Shown here: positions 28,046-38,081 of the stretch, in pieces
How the letters are laid out: each line of letters starts with the position of its first letter
Numbering within the stretch: position 1 is the stretch's first letter
Source: Gammaproteobacteria bacterium
GTDB taxonomy: Bacteria; Pseudomonadota; Gammaproteobacteria; Xanthomonadales; SZUA-36
Direction of reading: 5' to 3'
Assembly: GCA_021772915.1 (NCBI GenBank)
Contig: JAJFLB010000016.1
Span: forward strand, 101,984 to 165,983
DNA: 64,000 nt
Translations under genes and position numbers: made by a program
The notes under the pieces: generated by a model
The model's database searches: none
What the model saw: only the letters and a program-made list of their open reading frames with translations
Told to the model about the DNA's origin: nothing

Positions 28046-29203
28046 TCAGTTTTTTTTGTATGGCAAATAGGTTTTAGCCTGCTTTTTATAGTCATCCGTT
28101 CGGCGTTTTTCCAGACGCAAAAAATCAGCGACGGCCGCATGAAACCGGGGATCGGCCAGCCAATGATAAGAGACGGTTTTAAACGGCTCAAATCCACGCA
28201 TCAGTTTGTGCTCTCCCTGAGTACCCGGATCAAAAACAGCAAGACCTTTTTCAATGCAATACTCAATGCCCTGGTAAAAACAGGCTTCAAAATGCAGACA
28301 TGAGATGTCCTGCAGTGCGCCCCAGTAACGGCCATACAAGCTGTTGCTGTCAAACAAGAACAATGCGGCGGCCACGATTTCACCCTCACGTCGCGCTATC
28401 ACCAGCATCAACCGTTCAGTCATGGTAGCTCGCAGTCGATCAAAAAAACGACGGTTCAAATAACCATCATGGCCACTGCGTTTCCGGTAGGTGTTGATGT
28501 AACACTGGTAAAAGCCCCGCCATTCCTCGTCACTGATTTCCTGACCGGTTTTTCTTTGCAAGCTCACACCCTGCTCCGCTATCAGGCGTCTTTCTCGCTT
28601 GAGGTTCTTGCGTCGGGCCGATCTTAATGTGGCCAAAAAATCATCAAAACTGCAGTAATCGTGATTGTGCCAGTGAAACTGCACCGCTTCGCGACGCAAA
28701 ATCGCTGTCTCATCCTGGTCCTCAACCACAGTCTGTTGCAGACTTGCCCCTGCGAACAACAAATGCCAACTTGAATAACCACCCGCCTCCGCCAGTTGCA
28801 TGACCTTATCCCTTAGTTCTGGCCAGACCTCACCGGGCTTTACATCCCGGGCCAGCCCCAACCTTGGCCCGGCAACCGGTGTAAATGGAATTGAACTGAC
28901 CAGCTTTGGGTAGTAATCCAATCCATGCCGTTCATACGCCTCGGCCCATCCCCAATCAAAAACGAACTCTCCGTATGAGTGGCTTTTGATATACAGCGGC
29001 AAGGCAGCGACAGCCTTGCCGTCTTCCATCAACAATAGGTGTTGGGGTTGCCAGCCGGTCCTGGCACTGACACATCCGCTTTGCTCCAGCGCCAACAGGT
29101 AGGCATGCTGTGCGAACGGATTATCACTGCAAAACAGATCATTCCAGAGTGAGGCAGGGATATCAGCGATGGCGTTGTAATACTTACAATGCATAATCGG
29201 CAT
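28046..29203 (-). CDS. GNAT family N-acetyltransferase (peptidogalycan/FemAB-like)
   Basis: SARRKNLKRERR, YQCYINTYRKRSG, SNSLYGRYWGA...FEACFYQGIEYCIE. The longer ORF (to 29308) begins inside a REP element, so ATG 29203 or 29194 is preferred. Confidence 0.85.
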   Translation of the reverse strand: MPIMHCKYYNAIADIPASLWNDLFCSDNPFAQHAYLLALEQSGCVSARTGWQPQHLLLMEDGKAVAALPLYIKSHSYGEFVFDWGWAEAYERHGLDYYPKLVSSIPFTPVAGPRLGLARDVKPGEVWPELRDKVMQLAEAGGYSSWHLLFAGASLQQTVVEDQDETAILRREAVQFHWHNHDYCSFDDFLATLRSARRKNLKRERRLIAEQGVSLQRKTGQEISDEEWRGFYQCYINTYRKRSGHDGYLNRRFFDRLRATMTERLMLVIARREGEIVAAALFLFDSNSLYGRYWGALQDISCLHFEACFYQGIEYCIEKGLAVFDPGTQGEHKLMRGFEPFKTVSYHWLADPRFHAAVADFLRLEKRRTDDYKKQAKTYLPYKKN

Positions 29204-29288
29204 AGTGCACCATGGTGCAAGAGAATCACAATGATTCCGCAGGTCTGACCGGCTTGCCGGCTGGGAATTGATGGGCGTGAAGGGAGGG

Positions 29289-29317
29289 TTCCCGATGAGC
29301 AAGCTCATCGGTCCTAC
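29289..29317 (-). repeat. REP hairpin 10 (singleton)
   Basis: Reverse complement GTAGGACCGATGAGCTTGCTCATCGGGAA; extra GTAGGACCT unit at 29318-29326. Confidence 0.92.
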
Positions 29318-29322
29318 AGGTC

Positions 29323-31080
29323 CTACTTTACGCCGTGCATGCCTTTGCGTACGAATGGAACCACTGCGAAGGCAATTGCTGCGGCGATGATACCGATCCA
29401 GAACATCATCATGAACATATCCCCATAACGTGCCGCCGCCATCGCCACATCCAGTGTTTCACCCTCGGGAACATCCATCGCAGTCAACTCACCAAACTTG
29501 GCGGCCAGCACTTCTGAGTAGGCCGTCGCCAGGAACCAGGCACCCATCATTACACTGACCACACGCGGCACCGATAACTGCGTGACGGCACTGAGTCCAA
29601 TGGGTGAAATGCTCAACTCACCGAACTCAAGCACCGCGTAGGCCAGTACCAACCACCAGACACTTGCCACGCCATTGATACCGGCAAGGTGGGCCGCGTA
29701 CGCCAGCGGCAAAAATGCAATACCGCCAAGCAACAATCCAATTGCGCTTTTTGCCGGTTTGCTGGGATTCTTACCGCGCTTGTCCAACCATGGCCACAAC
29801 CAGGTGAAGAACGGGGTTAGTGCGACGATGAAGAAGGCACCCAGGAAAGTCAACGAACCGGCTGTTTGTTGTACAAAAGCCATATCGCGAATGAAGGCCG
29901 CAATCATCAGCACAGCAACCGTTCCGATCAGTATTTCACCCAGTCTCTGTCGGTCTTGACCCGCAAGTTTCAGGGCCATCAGCATGGCCAGCGGACTGAG
30001 CGCAAGCGGCACAATGGTCCAGGGGACCACCGCCTCAGTCGTAGAAGCTGAAATACTGAACAGATCCTTGGTGAGCAAGCGGTCAGTAAACGCTACCCAG
30101 GAGCCATAAGTCTGCTCATACAGGATGAAAAACACCAGCGCCATGAGGATCAGCACGACCAGGCTGATCATTTGCTGCCGCTCAACCCGATTGCATTGCT
30201 TGACCAGGAACCAGATAAACCAGGTCACCAGCACTGTTGACATGATGTGCATGGCTCCGGTCACCGTCCAGGTGTTCTGCATCAACTGCCAGATCACTCC
30301 GACACCCAGCAACGAGCCCGCATAAATGACCCACTCACGGCTAAGCGGCCCCAAAACTTTTTCCCGCAGTGATTCGGGATTCCTGGGCTCTGCGTGACCG
30401 TGCAGATATTTCTGTCCGGTTAGAAATACTGTGAGACCCAGCAACATCCCTATTCCCGCTGCACCAAAGCCATACTTCCAGCCAAAGGTTTCGCCCAGGT
30501 AACCACAAATCAAACTGGCAAACAGCGCACCCACGTTGATACCGGCGTAAAAAATGGTAAAACCCGAGTCCCTGCGTGGATCATTTTGCGGGTATAACTT
30601 ACCAACGATCGTGGAAATATTTGGCTTGAGAAATCCGACACCGCCAATAATCAGTGCCAGGGAAAAATAGAACACCTGCAATGCAGCGTCATCTCGCTGG
30701 ACGACGCCATCCACCAGACGCGCCTGTTCGCCCTCGAAAGCCATGCCAAAATGTCCCAGGCAAAGCAATACGCCCCCTGCTACCACGGCCTTGCGCATTC
30801 CCAGCCAGCGATCCGCCAGCATGCCACCGATCACGGGCATGGCATAAACCATGCCTCCGTAAGCACCTAACAGCTGGTAGCTGGGCGCATCACCGAACAG
30901 ATGGTACTTAATCAGGTAGAGAAACAGGAGGGCTTTCATTCCATAAAAAGAAAACCGCTCCCACATTTCAGTGAAAAAGCAAATATAGAGACCTTTTGGT
31001 TGTCCCCAAAACTCTTCACCGGGGTGAAAACTCGTCGTGTTGTCGGCTGTATTCATAATTTCGATCGACTTGTTGGGCAT
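29323..31080 (-). CDS. POT/PTR family peptide MFS transporter
   Basis: GLYICFFTEMWERFSFYGMKALL, GGMLADRWLG, FTIFYAGINVGAL; the alternative start near 31056 is possible. Confidence 0.94.
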   Translation of the reverse strand: MPNKSIEIMNTADNTTSFHPGEEFWGQPKGLYICFFTEMWERFSFYGMKALLFLYLIKYHLFGDAPSYQLLGAYGGMVYAMPVIGGMLADRWLGMRKAVVAGGVLLCLGHFGMAFEGEQARLVDGVVQRDDAALQVFYFSLALIIGGVGFLKPNISTIVGKLYPQNDPRRDSGFTIFYAGINVGALFASLICGYLGETFGWKYGFGAAGIGMLLGLTVFLTGQKYLHGHAEPRNPESLREKVLGPLSREWVIYAGSLLGVGVIWQLMQNTWTVTGAMHIMSTVLVTWFIWFLVKQCNRVERQQMISLVVLILMALVFFILYEQTYGSWVAFTDRLLTKDLFSISASTTEAVVPWTIVPLALSPLAMLMALKLAGQDRQRLGEILIGTVAVLMIAAFIRDMAFVQQTAGSLTFLGAFFIVALTPFFTWLWPWLDKRGKNPSKPAKSAIGLLLGGIAFLPLAYAAHLAGINGVASVWWLVLAYAVLEFGELSISPIGLSAVTQLSVPRVVSVMMGAWFLATAYSEVLAAKFGELTAMDVPEGETLDVAMAAARYGDMFMMMFWIGIIAAAIAFAVVPFVRKGMHGVK

Positions 31081-31246
31081 TGGTGCGCTCCAGAATCCTG
31101 TTAAACGCAGCCAGAGTCAAATGCTTTGTGAGATTTAGCCGAACCCCCGCTTACCGGTTAACGTTAAAAGCTGTAATTTCGGGAATTCCGACACAGGCAT
31201 GCGTTAAAATAGGCCGGTATCTGACCCATCATCTAAAGGAACACAC

Positions 31247-32008
31247 ATGAAAACCGAAGCTACGATTGTTGCCATCACCGGTGCCGGTGGCGGTCTGGGT
31301 GGAGCCATGGCAAAGCGCCTGGCGGCCCAGGGAGCAAAACTTGCACTGCTGGACTACGACAGGGCCGCGTTGGAGACACTAAAAGCATCACCCGAACTGG
31401 CAACCGCTGAGTGCCTGATAATCGCCTGTGATGTGAGCAACGAAGACGCCGTTGACCAGGCTTTCACGGAAATTTGCGGGCATTTCGGTGGCCTGGATGT
31501 ACTCATCAATAACGCCGGTATCACCCGCGATGCCCTGATGATCAAGGTTAAAGACGGCGAACTGGTCTCAAGAATGTCACTGGAAAACTGGAACGCGGTA
31601 ATCGACGTCAACCTGACCGGTGTTTTTTTGTGCGGCCGAGCCGCTGCCGAGCGCATGGCCTTGGCTGATGGCCCTGGTCTGATCATCAATATTTCCAGCA
31701 TTTCCCGCAGCGGCAATATGGGCCAGAGCAACTACTCTGCTACCAAGGCAGCGGTTGCCGCAATGGCAGTGACCTGGGCCAAGGAATTGGCACGCTACGA
31801 CATCCGCGTAAATGCCATCTCCCCGGGCTTTATCGGCACCGAAATGGTCAGGGCAATGAAGCCAGAAGCACTGGCCAAACTGCGGGCCATGATACCGGCC
31901 GGTCGGATCGGCGAACCGGACGAGATTGCACATACCGTGCAATATATTATTGAAAATGACTTTGTGAATGGCAGGAATATGGAGGTAGACGGCGGGATGC
32001 GTCTATAG
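31247..32008 (+). CDS. SDR family 3-oxoacyl-[acyl-carrier-protein]/CoA reductase
   Basis: TGAGGGLGGAMAKRLA, NNAGITRDALM, YSATKAAVAAMA. Confidence 0.92.
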   Translation: MKTEATIVAITGAGGGLGGAMAKRLAAQGAKLALLDYDRAALETLKASPELATAECLIIACDVSNEDAVDQAFTEICGHFGGLDVLINNAGITRDALMIKVKDGELVSRMSLENWNAVIDVNLTGVFLCGRAAAERMALADGPGLIINISSISRSGNMGQSNYSATKAAVAAMAVTWAKELARYDIRVNAISPGFIGTEMVRAMKPEALAKLRAMIPAGRIGEPDEIAHTVQYIIENDFVNGRNMEVDGGMRL

Positions 32009-32033
32009 GACTATCGGCTAATTTACCCTCCAA

Positions 32034-32510
32034 TTAATCAATCAAGCCAAAGCGTGGCGAGCTTGTGCGTTCTATGGTTATTTTTTCGCTCGGTGCAAGG
32101 ACTTGTGCTTCTCCGCTGGCCACCAGCTTGTCATTCTGGTTGAGAACCTTGCAGTCCAGGGTAACAAAGCCCTTGTCATCGCGTTTGCCGGTTACTTCCA
32201 GATGTACAGTTATCCGGTCCCCGATTTTGACCGGTCGGGTGAAACGTAAGGTTTGCCCCAGGTACACCGTGCCGGGTCCGGGCAACTCCATGGCCAGCGC
32301 CGCGGAAATGATGGCCCCCGTCAGCATACCGTGGGCGATACGTTCACCAAATATAGTACCCGCTGCATAACTTTCATCCAGATGTACCGGATTGACATCA
32401 CCGGACAAGGCAGAAAAGAGAGAGACATCCTGCTCCCCAACCTGCTTGTTGAAGCTGGCAGTTTGACCGATGCTTATCTCGTCGTAGGTAAAATTACTTA
32501 CGTTGCTCAT
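32034..32510 (-). CDS. MaoC/PhaJ-like (R)-enoyl-CoA hydratase
   Basis: FSALSGDVNPVHLDESYA, RIAHGMLTGAIISA. Confidence 0.92.
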   Translation of the reverse strand: MSNVSNFTYDEISIGQTASFNKQVGEQDVSLFSALSGDVNPVHLDESYAAGTIFGERIAHGMLTGAIISAALAMELPGPGTVYLGQTLRFTRPVKIGDRITVHLEVTGKRDDKGFVTLDCKVLNQNDKLVASGEAQVLAPSEKITIERTSSPRFGLID

Positions 32511-32631
32511 TGTTCAGTTCCTGCTTCTGTTGGCTGCTAGTATGACACCATCAGTGCTTGATTGACCCCTGCAGTCAGCATCAGCAAACCGGGCACTTGT
32601 TTCACTGCACATCCTGCAACACAAACGAAAC

Positions 32632-33603
32632 TCATGGGGCAGTCAACCTCCGCAGCCAGTTCGTAAGTACCTCCATCTGCGCACCAGTTCGCCAGCGGTA
32701 GTCCTCGCCCGTATAACCCCACCAATCCCAACAGGCAAAGGGATTGTTTGCGGCAGGTGCGACTTGTGGGAATGCCAGAACAATATCGTTGGCCTCGGCC
32801 CAGCGCAAGTAACCGCTTTGTTCAATAAATACGCTGTCGACTTGGACCGTCGACTGGGCGCAACCATGTAGTACGAAGTGCGCTTTGCAGAGTTTTTCAG
32901 TTTGTCTACAGGCCGTAGGGACAAACAAGTAGGCGGTCTCAGCCAGTCCCGCCTCAGCTGCTCCAGCCAGGAGTGTTTTGGTCAGTTCTGCTGTGGGCTC
33001 TGTAAGGGGTGCCTCAAGCTCACCATACAAATGATTAAGCAGCTCGCCGGCTGCATCGTAATCGCAATCCCCAATAAAAGGAGCCTCGCTAACCGTGCAT
33101 TCACTACCCTGGTCCCGGGTCGGAAAATGATGTGCAGCCCCAATTTCGTTCACATACCGGATATTTTTGACCGGCATGAACTCACCGTATAGCGCAACTA
33201 TTGTGTCACTCAACTCGCCGGCAACGACATTATCCAGCGTGCCGTGGAATACCCATACATGGTCATCCGCCAGGGTTGCCGTCTCCCCCAGTTTGCCATC
33301 CCCTACCGCCATATTTATTTCACTCACAAACTGGGCCAGCGGTAAGGCACCTTTTACACTACCCATACATCGGGTCATGGCGGTGGCAAGGGATCCTCCA
33401 GCACAACCAAATGGACCCCCGGCGATAATTCCCACCCCGGAAAATAGGTCAGGATAGGCAATGTGCAACTGGTGGGCCATTTGACCGCCAGCCGAAACAC
33501 CTGAGACTGTGACCTGAGTCGGGTCAATTCTCAGATGATGTGGTTGACCGGCAAAGGCGGCTGAGCCAATCAAAAAAGCGAAGCTAAGTAACAGTCTACG
33601 CAT
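32632..33603 (-). CDS. secreted PHB depolymerase-like esterase
   Basis: Signal peptide, VSGVSAGGQMAHQLHIAYPDLFSGVGIIAGGPF lipase box, HFVLHGCAQS, NPFACWDWWGY. Confidence 0.88.
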   Translation of the reverse strand: MRRLLLSFAFLIGSAAFAGQPHHLRIDPTQVTVSGVSAGGQMAHQLHIAYPDLFSGVGIIAGGPFGCAGGSLATAMTRCMGSVKGALPLAQFVSEINMAVGDGKLGETATLADDHVWVFHGTLDNVVAGELSDTIVALYGEFMPVKNIRYVNEIGAAHHFPTRDQGSECTVSEAPFIGDCDYDAAGELLNHLYGELEAPLTEPTAELTKTLLAGAAEAGLAETAYLFVPTACRQTEKLCKAHFVLHGCAQSTVQVDSVFIEQSGYLRWAEANDIVLAFPQVAPAANNPFACWDWWGYTGEDYRWRTGAQMEVLTNWLRRLTAP

Positions 33604-33607
33604 GACC

Positions 33608-33997
33608 TTATCTCCTGATAAATTTCTTTAAACCATTCATGGACCCAACATCACCGGTGTAAACCAAAGCACGTCCCCGGGTTATGACCCGGCCGTCTGC
33701 GCCCCGACAGATTGTGGATAAATCCGCCAGTTGCTTGTCCGGTCTCAGCCTTGTGATTTCCACCCCCGCTGTAAGCAACTCGCCTACTCGGGCATCGCGC
33801 AAGAAACGCGTTTCCTGCTTGAGGTACATCGTACCCCTACCAGGCAGTTTCACACCCAGCAAAGAGGAGAACAGGGCGCCTATGAGTGGCTCAGGCACAC
33901 TTTCGTCCGGTACCGCGTAATTACTCAGTCGGGCGTACTCACGTAAATCGTCGCTGGTGAAAGTTCGGGAGACCTCCGCGCGGTTGCCGACCTTCAT
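33608..33997 (-). CDS. MaoC-like hot-dog domain protein
   Basis: FTSDDLREYARLS, ALFSSLLGVKLPGRGTMYLKQETRFL; small, tandem with the next MaoC gene. Confidence 0.8.
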   Translation of the reverse strand: MKVGNRAEVSRTFTSDDLREYARLSNYAVPDESVPEPLIGALFSSLLGVKLPGRGTMYLKQETRFLRDARVGELLTAGVEITRLRPDKQLADLSTICRGADGRVITRGRALVYTGDVGSMNGLKKFIRR

Positions 33998-34383
33998 TTA
34001 ACGACCCTGCATTGGCCCTGGCAGGTCACCACGCTATCCGCGATGCGCTTAACTTCCAGCTTGCATTCCATTAGCCCTTTTTTGCCTTCATGGTCCCTGC
34101 CGACCACCGCAACCGCGAAACGCATCGCATCACCAGCAAACGTCGGGGCTGGAAACATAACCGACTGATCAGTCAGTCGACCATCAGGTATCAATTTCTC
34201 GATCAGCCCCCGCAACACGCTGCACAGCAGCAAACCATGTGCCACAGTGCGGCCGAACCGGGTATCTCTGGAAAACCCGGGGTCGACGTGAATCGGGTTG
34301 TCATCGCCACTGAGCCGTGCGAAACAATCAAAATCTGCCTGACTGAAGCTCCGCACCACACTGGTCTGCAGACCCTGGGTCAT
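33994..34383 (-). CDS. MaoC family dehydratase
   Basis: FARLSGDDNPIHVDPGFSRDTRFGRTVAHGLLL. Confidence 0.9.
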   Translation of the reverse strand: MTQGLQTSVVRSFSQADFDCFARLSGDDNPIHVDPGFSRDTRFGRTVAHGLLLCSVLRGLIEKLIPDGRLTDQSVMFPAPTFAGDAMRFAVAVVGRDHEGKKGLMECKLEVKRIADSVVTCQGQCRVVK

Positions 34384-35900
34384 GTTGAACTACCATTTGG
34401 GTCGGGTAACAGGTGTTTCTGCACCTTGCCTGCCGCGGTACGTGGAAAATCATCCAATGGAATGTATTGTCTAGGCACTTTGTAGGATGCAAGGCGTTGT
34501 CTGCAGAAGGTCGAAAGCTCTGAGTCGGGCGGGAGATTGTGCCCAGGCTGCACCACCAAGAAGGCACAACCAACCTCACCCCATTTTTTATTGGCCACAC
34601 CGACAACAGCCGCCTCCAGTATGTCCGGATGATCGGCTAGTTGGCCTTCAACCTCTGCGGCATACACGTTTTCACCACCGGATATGTACATGTCTTTGAG
34701 TCGGCCGACGATGTAATAATAGCCATCCTCATCCTGACGTCCTAGATCACCGCTACGCAACCACCCATCAGTCGTCATCGTCTCGGCGGTTGCTTCCTGG
34801 TTCTGGAAATAGCCCGGCGTGATTCCGAGGCCCGAAAACCACAGTTCACCGGTCTCACCGCGCTGAACGTCTTGGCCCTCCTGATCCACCAGGCGCACAG
34901 ACGCCAGCAGTTGGGGCTTGCCCACCGAGCCGATTTTAAGCGCGGCACTTGCCTGGTCCATCAGAAACACCGTGGGCCCGGTTTCGGTCATACCCATGCC
35001 ATTGAGGACCGTCGCGCCACGGGACGAAAAATGCTGTTGCAGTTTGTCGGGCATCGGTGCACCGCCACAACCCCAGCAACGCACCCGCGAAAGATCCAGT
35101 TCATCAAAACGTGGGTGCAGACTTATTGCCTGGTAAATCGCCGGCACCCCAAAAAACGTGTCCAAATCGCCCATTTCCAGCAGTTCAACGGTCAACTCCA
35201 GGTCAAAACCTGGAGTGACCAGTGTCCGCGCGCCCATGATTAGTGCAGGCAGGGTCGTCAGGTTGATACCACCGGTGTGGAACAACGGCAGGTAATTCAG
35301 ACTCGTATCATCTGCACGCAGGTCCATCGCCTGGGCAATATTGATGTAGTTTGCCATCGCCATACCATAGGTCTGAATGACAGCCTTGGGTTTACCCGTG
35401 GTTCCAGAGGTGTACAACAGGTACCAGGTTTCATCCGACGGCCAGACTGCACGACCCTGTTTGGGTTCCTGGGCGTCTCGTCGTGTACGAAACCCTGAGC
35501 CACCGGAATCATCCAGTCCAAGGTGGATCAACTGTCTCGCCGTAAGACCAGCTGCGGCCTCTGCGTCTTCGGCTCCGAAAATGAGCCACCCCGCCCCGCA
35601 ATCTGCAAGCAACAGTTCCAGTTCCTTGCACGGCATTCGCCAATTCAGGGGAACCAGAATGGCGGCCAGCCGCGCACAGGCGAACAACAATTCAAAAAAC
35701 TCAATCCGGTTTCTGCACAACACCGCCACACGGTCGCCCTGCCCCACACCCAGCCCGGTCAGCAGCGCAACGGTCTGCCCGGTGCGTAAATTCAGCTCAT
35801 CATAGTTGACCTGTACTCCAAGGTTGATGTCTTCCATGGCAACACGCTCTGGCCCCAGATCAGCACGCCTGGCCAGGATATCGAAGATTGGAAAACTCAT
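34380..35900 (-). CDS. AMP-dependent synthetase / acyl-CoA ligase
   Basis: YLLYTSGTTGKPKAVIQTY, GMGMTETGPTVF, WLRSGDLGRQDEDGYYYIVGR, GKVQKHLL. Confidence 0.94.
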   Translation of the reverse strand: MSFPIFDILARRADLGPERVAMEDINLGVQVNYDELNLRTGQTVALLTGLGVGQGDRVAVLCRNRIEFFELLFACARLAAILVPLNWRMPCKELELLLADCGAGWLIFGAEDAEAAAGLTARQLIHLGLDDSGGSGFRTRRDAQEPKQGRAVWPSDETWYLLYTSGTTGKPKAVIQTYGMAMANYINIAQAMDLRADDTSLNYLPLFHTGGINLTTLPALIMGARTLVTPGFDLELTVELLEMGDLDTFFGVPAIYQAISLHPRFDELDLSRVRCWGCGGAPMPDKLQQHFSSRGATVLNGMGMTETGPTVFLMDQASAALKIGSVGKPQLLASVRLVDQEGQDVQRGETGELWFSGLGITPGYFQNQEATAETMTTDGWLRSGDLGRQDEDGYYYIVGRLKDMYISGGENVYAAEVEGQLADHPDILEAAVVGVANKKWGEVGCAFLVVQPGHNLPPDSELSTFCRQRLASYKVPRQYIPLDDFPRTAAGKVQKHLLPDPNGSST

Positions 35901-37003
35901 CAGTTTTTCCCCGACACGATCCCGCTGATAGAGATTTTGTCCATCGATTCAAGGTAGGTTTGGAACGCCCTGTTGAAGTCATCCTGGTGGGACAGGAATG
36001 GGACATGACCTGAACCCTTGACGGCGACCTCCTGGTAAGAGCCCCCAAGCCTGGTGTAGTCATCAAGGACCGTTCGAATTTGCTCCATCATTGGCTGTGG
36101 TGGATATTCTTCTGCACCCGGGAAGCCAGGAAGACGCCCGGTCGGACCCCAGGTTCCCGGGTCTGAAGTCGCGCTGTTTGAGACCGCCACGTCATCGGCA
36201 CCATAAATCCAGAGTACCTTTCTTTTCGATTCAGCTGCGAGGATTCGCTCAACGAGGTTGCCGATATACTTGGGCGACAGCGCATTCAAATGGCCCCATT
36301 TGCCGGGGGCAACATAAGGCCAGTTGGGAGAAATTACTTTGTCTCCCGGAATACCCTTGTCTCCCAGTTGGATCTGAAACATGGCGTCCAGTAAAGCTTC
36401 TTCACGCTCCGGGATAAACGGTGGACCCCACACCAGTAGCCGAAGAGCCGAACGCGGGCTGAAAGCTGAGTCCGTGGACCGGTTTCCCTCCAGCAGACCC
36501 TGGTACAGAACCGGGTTCGCCAGTCCGCCACCCGAACCGGCATAGTCACTGTATGTCGGCGTGCCATGTACGTCTTTAGTTCCGCCGAAACCGTACGGAG
36601 ATCCGGGGCCGGCAAGCGTCACCGAAATCAGACGCTCGGGCGTGTCAGCCATCATCCACCAGGCGACCAACCCACCAAGCGAGTTACCCACGAGGTGGAA
36701 CCTGCTGTATCCGAGGTAATCCATGAGTGCGATTGCGTCAGCGACGAAATCTCCCATACCATTCTGCGCATTGATCTTCACGTCGGAATCTGCTTCACCC
36801 AGGCCACGCTGATCGGGAGCAATCGCCCGGTATTTTAGTGGCAGGGCAAGCATGGTTTCTTCCCACCAGGTGGCAGAGGAAAAGTTGCCATGAATAAACA
36901 ACACAGGAATACCTTCTTCAGGGCCGGAGAAAAGGACCCTGGTGGTTAAGCGGCCTGTCGTTACCGTGCGCGCAGTAACCCCGACGAGTGTTGGAATGCC
37001 CAT
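35900..37003 (-). CDS. alpha/beta hydrolase
   Basis: VLFIHGNFSSATWW, FHLVGNSLGGLVAWWM nucleophile elbow, GSGHVPFLSHQ. Confidence 0.9.
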   Translation of the reverse strand: MGIPTLVGVTARTVTTGRLTTRVLFSGPEEGIPVLFIHGNFSSATWWEETMLALPLKYRAIAPDQRGLGEADSDVKINAQNGMGDFVADAIALMDYLGYSRFHLVGNSLGGLVAWWMMADTPERLISVTLAGPGSPYGFGGTKDVHGTPTYSDYAGSGGGLANPVLYQGLLEGNRSTDSAFSPRSALRLLVWGPPFIPEREEALLDAMFQIQLGDKGIPGDKVISPNWPYVAPGKWGHLNALSPKYIGNLVERILAAESKRKVLWIYGADDVAVSNSATSDPGTWGPTGRLPGFPGAEEYPPQPMMEQIRTVLDDYTRLGGSYQEVAVKGSGHVPFLSHQDDFNRAFQTYLESMDKISISGIVSGKN

Positions 37004-37006
37004 GGT

Positions 37007-38044
37007 CTATTTCGCTGTACCCCACTGGACGACGGCCCCAGCCCAGACGTAACCGATGCCCGCAGCAACAATGACCATTGTGTCACCCGGTTTGAGACGG
37101 CCTTGTTCGATACCAGCTTCAATGTTGATGATTGCATCCTGTTCCCCAATATGCCCGATACTTGACATGTAAACGCTCTGCTCCTCGGTTAGCCCCAGGT
37201 GTCCAAGCATCTCGCGATGGGCTGATGGTTTGACCAGTGACATGTTGTAAAAGTCGACATCTGCTCGTGTGTACGACCTCCCATCGCTCTTGGTACCCGA
37301 CTTCCGGAGAGAGATGTCAACACACGCCAGCCAGTTTTTGATCGAAACTTCCCCGAGACGCGTCTTCATTGCCTCAGGTTCCACAAGCCTGAATTTGAAC
37401 CCTCCGCTACCCACAGCATTGTCCGTGGGATGTTGGATAGTTCCGCTGGCGGGTACGATCACATGCCGACTCATCGAACCATCCGCAATCAGATGCGTGC
37501 CCAGTACCTGGTTCTCGGGCCAATCACGTTTCACGATCATCGCCCCGGCACCGGCCCCGATATTAAACAGGAAAGATGTGTCCACGTCAGTGAAGTCGAT
37601 GAAATGCGAGGTTGCGTACCCACCCCCTATTAGGATCGTATTGATCTTCGGATCGTCAGCCATCAGGCTCCTGGCAAGTTTCATCGCCGCAACGGTCGTC
37701 GCACATCGGGTATGAACGTCGATACCCCATGCGTCCCTGGCACCGATCTCGTAGGCCAGGTCAATGGCGGTTGTCCACAGCAGGTATTCACGCCACTCCT
37801 CGGTTGTGCCTATGACAACATCAATATCCAGTGGGTCAATACCTGCTTTATCGATCGCTTTGCGCGCCGCATGTACAGCCATCTCATTTGGGTGGATTTT
37901 TGGATCGGCGATGAATTTGCGCTCAATACCGAGTTTTTCTTTGACCACCCATTCGGGAAGTCCACTTTGTTCGGCGATCTCTTTCGCGGTGACATAAGTG
38001 TCCGGGAAGAATGTACCAGTTGAGACTATGCCCATGCTTGTCAT
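37007..38044 (-). CDS. 3-oxoacyl-ACP synthase III-like thiolase-fold protein with non-canonical catalytic residues
   Basis: KAS III-like N-half, WGIDVHTRCATTVAAMKLA (Cys), but NMSLVKPSAHREM and SSIGHIGEQDAI at the His and Asn positions. Confidence 0.85.
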   Translation of the reverse strand: MTSMGIVSTGTFFPDTYVTAKEIAEQSGLPEWVVKEKLGIERKFIADPKIHPNEMAVHAARKAIDKAGIDPLDIDVVIGTTEEWREYLLWTTAIDLAYEIGARDAWGIDVHTRCATTVAAMKLARSLMADDPKINTILIGGGYATSHFIDFTDVDTSFLFNIGAGAGAMIVKRDWPENQVLGTHLIADGSMSRHVIVPASGTIQHPTDNAVGSGGFKFRLVEPEAMKTRLGEVSIKNWLACVDISLRKSGTKSDGRSYTRADVDFYNMSLVKPSAHREMLGHLGLTEEQSVYMSSIGHIGEQDAIINIEAGIEQGRLKPGDTMVIVAAGIGYVWAGAVVQWGTAK

Positions 38045-38081
38045 GCAGTTTCCTTCAACGACTCGAAGCGCTCATTAATTT

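Noticed and set aside
29204-29308. N-terminal extension of the GNAT ORF (MSLLIGNPPF...)
   Set aside because: The extension initiates inside REP 10; family homology begins at MHCKYYNAI, so it is treated as a gene-calling artefact.
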